From: Halomonas sp.
Lineage (GTDB): Bacteria > Pseudomonadota > Gammaproteobacteria > Pseudomonadales > Oleiphilaceae
DNA: 6,002 nucleotides
Assembly (NCBI GenBank): GCA_007135745.1
Contig: SLIH01000177.1
Span: forward strand, 1-6,002
Direction of reading: 5' to 3'
Shown here: piece by piece, positions 1-5,499 of the stretch
Layout: each line of letters starts with the position of its first letter
How positions within the stretch are numbered: the first letter of the stretch is position 1
Notes under the pieces: generated by a model
Databases searched by the model: none
The model's input: only the letters and a program-made list of their open reading frames with translations
What the model was told of the DNA's origin: nothing
Program-made: the position numbers and the translations under genes

Positions 1-1134
1 TATGAAGCTATGGGTGTTCTTGATCGCCAGCTGGAATTTCTGCCCGAAGATGAACAACTCAATGAACGTCAGTTGGAGGGACGCGGGCTGACGCGGCCGG
101 AACTCTGTATTCTGGCTGCCTACGTTAAATCCGATCTCAAACAGACACTGAACGCCAGTACCCTGTCCATTGATCCGGTTGTGGCCGATACCATTCGAAG
201 CGTTTTTCCTCCCCAGCTTGCCAAGCGTTTTGGTCAGGAGCTGCAGCAGCACCAGTTGCGCTCGGAGATTGTTTCCACCCGCATAGCCAACGAGATGGTT
301 AACTTTATGGGCATTACCTTCGTTGAGCGTCTCCAGCAGTCGACCGGCGCCCCTGTTGAATCCATCGCGATGGCCTATCTGATTGCCAGGGAAATATACT
401 CATTCCAGGATTGGTGGGAGAAAATCGAGAAGCTCGACTATCAGATTCCTGCGGAAGTGCAGATGGGCGTGTTCGGGGAGTTGATGCGCCTGGTGCGGCG
501 CGCCACACGCTGGCTTTTGCGTAATCGTCGAAGCGAGATGAACATTCACACCAACCGGGAATGCTTTCGTGATGACATTGATCGGATCGCTGGCAATATT
601 CCGGACTATGTGGGAGAGCAGGCAGCGGCTGAGTGGCGCCAGCGCCACGCGCTTCTTACCGAGCAGGGTATCCCGGAAGACATTGCCGGGGTGGTGGCCG
701 GAAGCGGCTATCTCTACTCAGCCCTCGGTATTGTGGAGGCCTGTGAAGAGACCGGACGCAATCTTCGCGAGGTGGCCCGGTTCTACTACGCCGTCGGTGA
801 GGCGCTTGAGCTGGAATGGTTTGCCAACGCCATCTCTGAACTCAAGCCGGAAACGCACTGGCAGGCATTGGCCAGGGAGAGCTTCCGTGAAGACCTGGAC
901 TGGCAGCAACGCGCGATTACAAGCGGTATCCTTCGCTGTGCCTCCGGCGCTGAGGATCTTGATCACTGTCTGGCCGCCTGGCAACAGGAGCACGAAGGTT
1001 TGATCCAGCGCTGGCACGCCGTTCTGGCGGAACTCCGGGCTCAACCGGCTCCGGAGTACGCCATGTTCTCGGTTGCGTTACGTGATCTGCTCGATCTGGC
1101 TCAGAGTACCATTCATGTCGGAATTGACGGTTGA
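1..1134 (+). CDS. gdhB: NAD-specific glutamate dehydrogenase, large (180 kDa) class, C-terminal part
   Basis: This is the 3' end of a gene that begins left of the window; the frame is open from base 1, so the ATG at 10 is internal. The 377 visible residues match, from memory, the C-terminal region of the large NAD-dependent glutamate dehydrogenases (about 1,600 residues in Pseudomonas), with the recognisable stretch GLTRPELCILAAYVKSDLK near the start. The enzyme is cytosolic and oxidatively deaminates glutamate to 2-oxoglutarate and ammonium using NAD, a catabolic role. The Rossmann and catalytic core lie upstream and cannot be checked here. The visible part is mostly helical and carries no membrane segment. 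It ends with TGA at 1132-1134, and I see no strong terminator hairpin before the next gene. The frame is intact throughout. The family call is confident; the symbol follows Pseudomonas usage. Confidence 0.9.
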   Translation, partial: YEAMGVLDRQLEFLPEDEQLNERQLEGRGLTRPELCILAAYVKSDLKQTLNASTLSIDPVVADTIRSVFPPQLAKRFGQELQQHQLRSEIVSTRIANEMVNFMGITFVERLQQSTGAPVESIAMAYLIAREIYSFQDWWEKIEKLDYQIPAEVQMGVFGELMRLVRRATRWLLRNRRSEMNIHTNRECFRDDIDRIAGNIPDYVGEQAAAEWRQRHALLTEQGIPEDIAGVVAGSGYLYSALGIVEACEETGRNLREVARFYYAVGEALELEWFANAISELKPETHWQALARESFREDLDWQQRAITSGILRCASGAEDLDHCLAAWQQEHEGLIQRWHAVLAELRAQPAPEYAMFSVALRDLLDLAQSTIHVGIDG

Positions 1135-1207
1135 TAAAGAATGGTTTGATATCCTCCTGGTATCGTGGACAATTATCGTCTATCACAGATTCCGGGGAGG
1201 TTAGGTA

Positions 1208-1870
1208 ATGCGGGTTTTGAGCGAGCTGTTTGATCATAACCGCCAATGGGCTGAGCGCATAAAGCAGGAAGATCCCGGTTTTTTCGATCGTCTCAAGAAT
1301 CAACAGAGCCCTGAATTCCTCTGGATTGGGTGCGCCGATAGCCGTGTACCTGCCAACCAGATTGTGGATCTGGCGCCGGGAGAGCTTTTCGTTCACCGCA
1401 ATGTCGCCAATGTCGTGGTTCACACGGACTTCAATTGCCTCTCGGTACTGCAGTATGCGGTGGAAGTCCTCCGCGTGCGCCATGTGATGGTGGTGGGACA
1501 TTACGGATGCGGGGGCGTTCGGGCGGCCCTGGAGGGGGAAGGTTCCGGCCTCATCCGTAATTGGCTGCGCCATGTGCGTGATGTCTACGACAAGCACGAA
1601 GACCAGCTGGTATCGCTCGACAGCGAACAGGCGCGATTCGACCGCCTGTGTGAACTCAACGTCATGGAGCAGGTGTTGCATGTGTGCCAGACGAGCACCG
1701 TACAGGATGCCTGGGCGCGGGGGCAGAGCCTGTCGGTCCATGGCTGGATCTATTCGGTGGCGGACGGGCTGCTGCGCGATCTGGATGTCTGCATGACCAG
1801 CGCCGATGAAATGGGGGATATCTACGCTAAGGCAGTGGGCGCTACGCCGTCTTCTCCTGCCAGATCGTGA
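1208..1870 (+). CDS. can: Beta-class carbonic anhydrase (type II)
   Basis: A complete 220-residue cytosolic zinc enzyme that interconverts CO2 and bicarbonate, supplying bicarbonate for carboxylations and helping pH balance. The zinc ligands and catalytic dyad are all present: C42, D44 and R46 in GCADSRVP, and H98 and C101 in VGHYGCGG, the same numbering as E. coli Can. W39, G41, V47, R64 and Y182 correspond to the non-catalytic bicarbonate pocket of type II beta enzymes, so allosteric inhibition by bicarbonate with a closed active site at lower pH is inferred. The length is normal for the family. The ATG at 1208 has a strong Shine-Dalgarno sequence, GGGGAGG (1194-1200), seven bases upstream. 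The 73-base gap after the glutamate dehydrogenase gene shows no convincing promoter, so readthrough is possible. The 3' end overlaps the convergent diguanylate cyclase gene by 29 bases. Confidence 0.96.
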   Translation: MRVLSELFDHNRQWAERIKQEDPGFFDRLKNQQSPEFLWIGCADSRVPANQIVDLAPGELFVHRNVANVVVHTDFNCLSVLQYAVEVLRVRHVMVVGHYGCGGVRAALEGEGSGLIRNWLRHVRDVYDKHEDQLVSLDSEQARFDRLCELNVMEQVLHVCQTSTVQDAWARGQSLSVHGWIYSVADGLLRDLDVCMTSADEMGDIYAKAVGATPSSPARS

Positions 1871-2810
1871 CCCGGTTGCGTCCGCCTTCCTTGGATTCAT
1901 AGAGCGCCTTGTCAGCCTGTGATAACCAGGTGAGGTAATCCGCAATCTTCTCATTGAGTTCGGCGATGCCCAGACTGATCGTAACGGTGATTGGGCCCTC
2001 GCTGGTATCGACGGTCGTGGACTCCACGGCCTTGCGTACGCGTTCGGCGAAAATCAGGGCCCCGTTCTGATCCGTTTCCGGGAGAACCACTCCGAATTCC
2101 TCGCCTCCGTAACGTCCGGCGATGTCGGTCTGCCGAAGATTGTCCTGCAGCAGGGCGGATACTACCCGCAAAACCTCGTCGCCGGGCTGATGACCGTATG
2201 TGTCATTAACATGCTTGAAGTGGTCAATATCGAACATGATGACGCAGCAATCGCCATGATAGCGACGAAACCGCTCGAATTCGTTTGCCAATAGTGATTC
2301 CCAGGTCCCGCGGTTGAGCAGGCCCGTGAGGCGATCGGTCTGGCTGAGCTGTTCCAGCTGCGCATTGGCCCGCTCCAGTTTGAGTCGGCTGCTGGCCGTG
2401 TCGGTTACGTCATAGATCAGCAGGCAAACGTGCTCAATGGCACCGGTGGCGCTTGAAAGCGGGCTGAAGGTGATGTTCTGGTACATGTAGGGTTCGGTAC
2501 CGGTGACAGGGCGATTGTTCCGAAAACGGAACAGGTAGGGCCGTTGCTCCCAGGTCGTGAAGGTTCGGGTGTTGAGCAGTAGAACGGATTCCACCTTGCG
2601 CCTAAGCCAATGCTCTGGAATATCCGGAAAGGTTTCGAAAATGGATTGATCACGGGCTTTGCTGGCGGTAATACCGCTGTGGTTCTCCATGAAACCATTC
2701 CATACCTTGATCCTGTATTCGCGATCAAGGACCACAAGGCCGACTTCAATGGTCTGAAGCATGTCCATGATCCAGTGCAGTTCATGGATGTCATTCATGC
2801 TCTCGTTCAT
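1842..2810 (-). CDS. PAS-GGDEF diguanylate cyclase
   Basis: A 322-residue soluble protein predicted to make cyclic di-GMP from two GTP molecules. Residues about 12-138 form a PAS-like sensor domain (GLVVLDREYRIKVWN at the start, LLIYDVTDTA at the end), followed by a short helical linker (about 140-158) and a GGDEF domain from about 155. The active-site loop is GGEEF (235-239). The metal and base contacts are represented by D194 in MFDIDHFK and N202-D203. RQTD (226-229) sits five residues before the loop, matching an RxxD inhibitory site, so product feedback is expected. There are no membrane segments or signal peptide; the PAS ligand cannot be told. The ATG at 2810 follows AGGA only two bases away; ATG 2798 is an alternative start. 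The frame begins 9 bases after the stop of the REC-CheC gene, so co-transcription and probably coupled translation are likely. Activity is inferred from the conserved motifs. Confidence 0.93.
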   Translation of the reverse strand: MNESMNDIHELHWIMDMLQTIEVGLVVLDREYRIKVWNGFMENHSGITASKARDQSIFETFPDIPEHWLRRKVESVLLLNTRTFTTWEQRPYLFRFRNNRPVTGTEPYMYQNITFSPLSSATGAIEHVCLLIYDVTDTASSRLKLERANAQLEQLSQTDRLTGLLNRGTWESLLANEFERFRRYHGDCCVIMFDIDHFKHVNDTYGHQPGDEVLRVVSALLQDNLRQTDIAGRYGGEEFGVVLPETDQNGALIFAERVRKAVESTTVDTSEGPITVTISLGIAELNEKIADYLTWLSQADKALYESKEGGRNRVTIWQEKTA

Positions 2811-2819
2811 ATTCCTGTC

Positions 2820-3836
2820 TCATTCCATGATGTATTCAATGCGCTGTTGGAGCGCAGGAATGGCGTCTTCGGCGAACAGCAAAAGCAGATCACATTGGAT
2901 ATCCTGGTTCTCCAGGGCGTAATTGAGCTCGATGGCGAGCATCCGGTCCCAACTCTGACTGTTGTGCTCCAGTAAGTCGCCAATCAGAACATGGGTTCCA
3001 AGTACGCTTGGGTGGCTGACGCCAAAATTGATATCCAACTGGCGACCCAGTCCGCTCAGAAAAGCCCCCACAAGGATGCTGGACATGTCCATGAGGACTT
3101 CGATGTGCCGGTTGGTGTCTTCGTCGGGATCATGACCAAGCAGTTGGGACATTCTCTCAACCCGACTGTCGCTGAAAAGCAGCAATGCCTCGCCGGCGAC
3201 CCCGGAGCCTATGAACCCCTGGCAGACGCCAGACCAGCTGTCCTCACTGTCGGCTATGGACAATGCCATGCGCAACTCCGTGGGTTCCAGGGTGTTAACG
3301 CGCGGAATGGGGAGCTCGACGAAAACATCGAGCAGCCGAGCGAGGAGGTCGCCGGCCTGTCCCATTGCGACATTGGACATCTCACCAAGTGCTTCCATCC
3401 AGGTTACCGTGCCGGCTTCTTCGCTGCGCGAATGTGTTGGCGAAGGTGAATCTGTCGACTTTTCAGCAGGTACGTAAAGTCCGTAGCGCGTGAGAAGCTC
3501 AAGCAGCGCTTCGGGATCGGTTGGCTTTCTAATGAAATCGATGGCGCCGAGCTTTTTCACCCGCTCTCGGGCCTCGGGTTGTACGTCGCCGGAAACCACA
3601 ACAACAAGGGCTGGAAGTTCTTCCTCGTAGATGGTTTGAAGCACGCCATAACCGTCAAGACCGGGCATGTTGAGATCCAGAAAAACCACCTCACCCCTGC
3701 CGTTGCGTACTTCTTCAAGGCATTGTTCACCCTCGACGGCGAAGGTTAGTTCAATGTCCCAGTCCTCCGGCAGAGCCCGCGCCATCTGTTTGCGAGCCAT
3801 CCCGGAATCATCACAGATTACCACTGGTGTGGTCAT
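2820..3836 (-). CDS. Response regulator with N-terminal REC and C-terminal CheC-like phosphatase domain
   Basis: A 338-residue cytosolic protein. The REC domain (about 1-120) has the acidic pair D9-D10, phospho-acceptor D54 in VVFLDLNMPGLDG, switch serine S82 and K104 in the RKP motif, so it should be phosphorylatable. After a Ser/Pro-rich linker (about 124-140) comes a CheC/CheX-type domain. Its first helix reads E148-x3-E152-x2-N155-x22-P178, fitting the CheC catalytic motif; a second copy reads E246-x3-D250-x2-S253-x22-P276, with altered residues. CheC proteins dephosphorylate CheY-phosphate; here the target may be its own REC domain, another regulator, or none. I chose ATG 3836 because REC homology begins there and GGGAG (3848-3852) lies 11 bases upstream. 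A GTG at 3899 would add 21 non-domain residues and has its purine run touching the start codon. No histidine kinase is adjacent. The downstream partner is a PAS-GGDEF gene. Confidence 0.9.
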   Translation of the reverse strand: MTTPVVICDDSGMARKQMARALPEDWDIELTFAVEGEQCLEEVRNGRGEVVFLDLNMPGLDGYGVLQTIYEEELPALVVVVSGDVQPEARERVKKLGAIDFIRKPTDPEALLELLTRYGLYVPAEKSTDSPSPTHSRSEEAGTVTWMEALGEMSNVAMGQAGDLLARLLDVFVELPIPRVNTLEPTELRMALSIADSEDSWSGVCQGFIGSGVAGEALLLFSDSRVERMSQLLGHDPDEDTNRHIEVLMDMSSILVGAFLSGLGRQLDINFGVSHPSVLGTHVLIGDLLEHNSQSWDRMLAIELNYALENQDIQCDLLLLFAEDAIPALQQRIEYIME

Positions 3837-3973
3837 TGCAGGACGGTCTCCCGGTTTCCTCACGTCCTGTGCTGTTGTGAGATTCAGAGCAGGATACACC
3901 CTTCCATGAACTGGCTATCCTGATTTGGGTTCGCTGGCGAAGGTAAAAATTTTGCCCCTGCCGCATCATATCG

Positions 3974-3986
3974 TTGCAGAATGCAA
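3974..3986. promoter_or_regulatory. Exact inverted repeat TTGCA-GAA-TGCAA, possible operator
   Basis: Two perfect five-base arms separated by three bases, placed over the predicted transcription start of the minus-strand promoter candidate. Such a position suits a repressor site. The repeat does not extend beyond five bases per arm, and no regulator is identified. Confidence 0.3.
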
Positions 3987-3989
3987 GCG

Positions 3990-4017
3990 AGTATAGCAGT
4001 GCGAGAAGGAGTTGCCA
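3990..4017 (-). promoter_or_regulatory. Candidate sigma70-type extended -10 promoter for the REC-CheC/PAS-GGDEF unit
   Basis: Read on the minus strand there is TGC-TATACT (3998 down to 3990), an extended -10 with five of six matches to TATAAT. A weak -35-like TGGCAA (4017-4012) lies 16 bases upstream. The expected start of transcription is near 3983, giving a leader of about 147 bases to ATG 3836. This is pattern matching only. Confidence 0.4.
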
Positions 4018-4045
4018 GTGCCGGTGAACCATAAGGCGTGCAGTC

Positions 4046-4054
4046 TGGTACAAT
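4046..4054 (+). promoter_or_regulatory. Candidate extended -10 promoter for the DUF6586-like gene
   Basis: TGG-TACAAT is an extended -10 element with five of six matches to TATAAT. No -35 is visible at normal spacing, which extended -10 promoters can tolerate. Transcription would start near 4061, only a few bases before the ATG at 4065. That would leave this ATG almost leaderless and favours the GTG at 4110 as the true start of the gene. Confidence 0.4.
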
Positions 4055-4099
4055 GTACTAAGTAATGGCGGCTGTATCGGTCGTTGTCGAATGCAGGTT

Positions 4100-4106
4100 A
4101 GGGGGA
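4100..4106 (+). promoter_or_regulatory. Ribosome binding site deciding the GTG 4110 start
   Basis: AGGGGGA lies three bases before GTG 4110 (four from the last G). The alternative ATG at 4065 has no purine-rich Shine-Dalgarno sequence in front of it, only the promoter-like TACAAT region. Confidence 0.5.
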
Positions 4107-4109
4107 CGC

Positions 4110-4604
4110 GTGGCGTTTGATGCAAATCGCGGTGCTTTGATCCGGGAAAAGCTTACGCTTGCCCAACAACTGGTCCGAGTTCTGGAAGAGACGCGGGAAA
4201 CCAGTCTGCCTGTGACTAACGAGGCCCTGCTTCAGGGGGCTGTAGCACTGCTGGGCGAGGGGCGTGAAGCCTTCCTGGTGCTGATTGGGCAGGTCTATGG
4301 CGCTTCTTTTCCGGAGGAACGGCCATCTCTGCGATCACTGAAGGAGCAATTGGGGGAAGATAACGGCGATCTCCAGATCCTGGATTCGCTGAAACATGAC
4401 TCCGACAGCTGGTGGAGCCAGCTGGAAAGCTTGCTTGACACACAACGCAGTGTGCGTGCAGGCAGGAGGCAGCCGCAGCAATCAGAGCTCATTGCGGTAG
4501 CCCATGCAGGGGAGCCCAGTCGTTCCCCTGATGTGATAGGTCGCTTGATCCAGGGATTTCGCAGGCACCTTGAAGAATTTACGGAACGTCACCATGAATG
4601 GTAG
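4110..4604 (+). CDS. DUF6586-like hypothetical protein
   Basis: A 164-residue protein of unknown function if started at GTG 4110; ATG 4065 would give 179 residues. It resembles, from memory, the DUF6586 proteins encoded near lexA-sulA in Pseudomonas: an N-terminal helical stretch (REKLTLAQQLVRVLEETRE), a second helix starting at EALLQGAVALLGEGREAF, a central WWSQLESLL segment, and a closing amphipathic helix ending in a C-terminal tryptophan. It looks soluble and all-alpha, with no signal peptide, membrane span or catalytic motif that I can recognise. I prefer the GTG start for its AGGGGGA ribosome binding site and because the ATG sits just after the promoter candidate. The extra 15 residues also look unlike the start of the family. 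The next gene follows after 108 bases in the same direction, so the two may be co-transcribed. That the gene is real is well supported; the family name is tentative. Confidence 0.75.
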   Translation: MAFDANRGALIREKLTLAQQLVRVLEETRETSLPVTNEALLQGAVALLGEGREAFLVLIGQVYGASFPEERPSLRSLKEQLGEDNGDLQILDSLKHDSDSWWSQLESLLDTQRSVRAGRRQPQQSELIAVAHAGEPSRSPDVIGRLIQGFRRHLEEFTERHHEW

Positions 4605-4712
4605 CGTCTCCTCCTTCAGAGCAGCGGCTGTGTAAAAAGCGGATGCTTTGCAGGCAATCAACGGGAAATCGGGACAGACCGGTTTCGAGATATTGCGATA
4701 AAGGCGTAATTT

Positions 4713-4976
4713 ATGCCCACATCATTTTTGGAAATTGTTCAGTTGCCCAGTGGCGAGTTTGCGCTGCGACGGGCGGACGATGAAAGTACCCCTCTGGTAA
4801 AGATCCGATTCTCCAGAGAGGCGCGGGAGATGCTTCAGGACAATGACCTGGCCGTGGCCAAGGCAATGATCACTGCCGGTATTGAGGCAGCGGGTAACCT
4901 GAATGACGAAGCGGCGGAATTTGATATCGAGGATGAAGATGACATGCCGCCTGCCTACAATCAGACCGTTCACTGA
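4713..4976 (+). CDS. Small acidic conserved hypothetical protein beside sulA
   Basis: An 87-residue protein of unknown function. The N-terminal half looks like a compact beta-rich fold (FLEIVQLPSGEFALRRADD, then PLVKIRFS), followed by a helix (EAREMLQDNDLAVAKAMITAGIEA, about residues 31-55). The tail from about residue 60 is strongly acidic, with FDIEDEDDM. There is no signal peptide or membrane span. It resembles, from memory, the short hypothetical protein encoded next to sulA in Pseudomonas aeruginosa, so it is probably a conserved lineage gene and not a chance frame. ATG 4713 has AAAGG (4700-4704) eight bases upstream, good support for the start. It ends 30 bases from the end of convergent sulA. 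The 108-base gap upstream shows neither a clear promoter nor a terminator. An acidic tail can indicate binding to a basic partner or nucleic-acid mimicry, but nothing here establishes that. Confidence 0.85.
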   Translation: MPTSFLEIVQLPSGEFALRRADDESTPLVKIRFSREAREMLQDNDLAVAKAMITAGIEAAGNLNDEAAEFDIEDEDDMPPAYNQTVH

Positions 4977-4978
4977 GC

Positions 4979-4999
4979 CACGCTATTCGTGTTTCTCTT
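4979..4999 (+). terminator. Weak candidate terminator between the small acidic gene and sulA
   Basis: CACG-CTATT-CGTG forms a four-pair hairpin at 4979-4991, followed by the T-rich TTTCTCTT on the plus strand. The stem is short for an intrinsic terminator, so this is tentative. It lies in the 30-base gap between two convergent genes, where a terminator is expected. The minus-strand side lacks a U tract. Confidence 0.25.
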
Positions 5000-5006
5000 G
5001 TTTGAT

Positions 5007-5465
5007 TCAGCGTTGACGCAGAATGACCCCGTGGCTGTGCCCTTGAACAGAGGCCTTTTCCAGCTCGCACAGTTGCTGCGTTGAAAGTTTGTGGGTCCAC
5101 AGAACCACCGCGTGACAGGTGCCCGCTGCCAGTGCTCGCCGCGCCAGCTCCTGGGCACTGTGTTGGGCTGAGGAGCGCAGGATCAACAGCTGGTGCTGGA
5201 CGATGCCATGATGCTGTTGCCATCGCTGAACCAGGGCCGTGGGCGGATCGATCCAGGCCAGCCAGCGTTCTTCCTGGTTGAGCTGAGTCAGCATGGGCAG
5301 GAGCAGCTGAAAGTTTTCCACCTGCGAGGCAGGTAGAATGATCTCCGTAACGTCCGGCTGCGCACCTTCGTTGGGCATTGTGGAATGTACACCGCCCGAA
5401 GCAACGAGGTTATGGGCTTTCCTTGCGGTTCCCGTGCGGGCGGGTGTAAGACTCAACTGTTCCAT
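5007..5465 (-). CDS. sulA: SOS cell-division inhibitor SulA
   Basis: A 152-residue cytosolic protein that, in this family, binds FtsZ and blocks Z-ring polymerisation after DNA damage. The core (about 50-150) aligns by eye with E. coli SulA: LLLPMLTQL and ERWLAWIDPP against LLLPLLQQL and SRWQLWLTP, then HAVVLWTHKLS and GVILR against SVVIGWLADDL and GFIMR. R67 and W82 line up with E. coli R62 and W77, positions I recall as important for inhibition. The chain ends right after GVILRQR and lacks the roughly 20-residue E. coli tail whose last residues form a Lon recognition signal. ATG 5465 has AAGGGGA about eight bases upstream; M30 is a possible shorter start. It lies 34 bases downstream of lexA with no LexA box between them, so expression is presumably from the lexA promoter. 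Confidence 0.88.
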   Translation of the reverse strand: MEQLSLTPARTGTARKAHNLVASGGVHSTMPNEGAQPDVTEIILPASQVENFQLLLPMLTQLNQEERWLAWIDPPTALVQRWQQHHGIVQHQLLILRSSAQHSAQELARRALAAGTCHAVVLWTHKLSTQQLCELEKASVQGHSHGVILRQR

Positions 5466-5499
5466 GGCAGCATTCCCCTTGATTGTTTAATGGTGGGGC

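Noticed and set aside
569..1003. A 144-codon open frame on the plus strand inside the glutamate dehydrogenase gene
   Set aside because: It is a shifted reading of the conserved dehydrogenase sequence with no recognisable domain. The dehydrogenase frame is continuous, so no frameshift is implied.
1135..1207. Promoter for carbonic anhydrase in the 73-base gap (for example TTGATA at 1146 or TGG-TATCGT at 1158)
   Set aside because: No pair of -35 and -10 elements with good match and 16-18 base spacing is present, so I could not choose one.
917..1954. A 345-codon open frame on the minus strand across the glutamate dehydrogenase end and carbonic anhydrase
   Set aside because: It lies antisense to two strongly conserved genes, is rich in Arg, His and Pro as expected of an antisense frame in GC-rich DNA, and resembles no family I know.
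2991..3449. A 152-codon open frame on the plus strand opposite the CheC domain
   Set aside because: It is antisense to a domain with precise motif spacing and has no recognisable family.
3872..3887. CTGT-N8-TCAG, resembling a LexA box, upstream of the REC-CheC start
   Set aside because: One base departs from CTGT-N8-ACAG and the centre (TGTGAGAT) is neither AT-rich alternating nor symmetric. A CTG-N10-CAG match is expected by chance now and then, so SOS control is not supported.
3837..3899. N-terminal extension of the REC-CheC protein from GTG 3899
   Set aside because: The 21 extra residues precede the first beta strand of REC, have no recognisable signal, and the purine run GGAAGG directly abuts the GTG, leaving no proper spacing.
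4605..4712. Promoter or terminator between the DUF6586-like gene and the small acidic gene
   Set aside because: No hairpin with a T run and no well-spaced sigma70 elements were found; GGGACA near 4671 has no -10 at a suitable distance.
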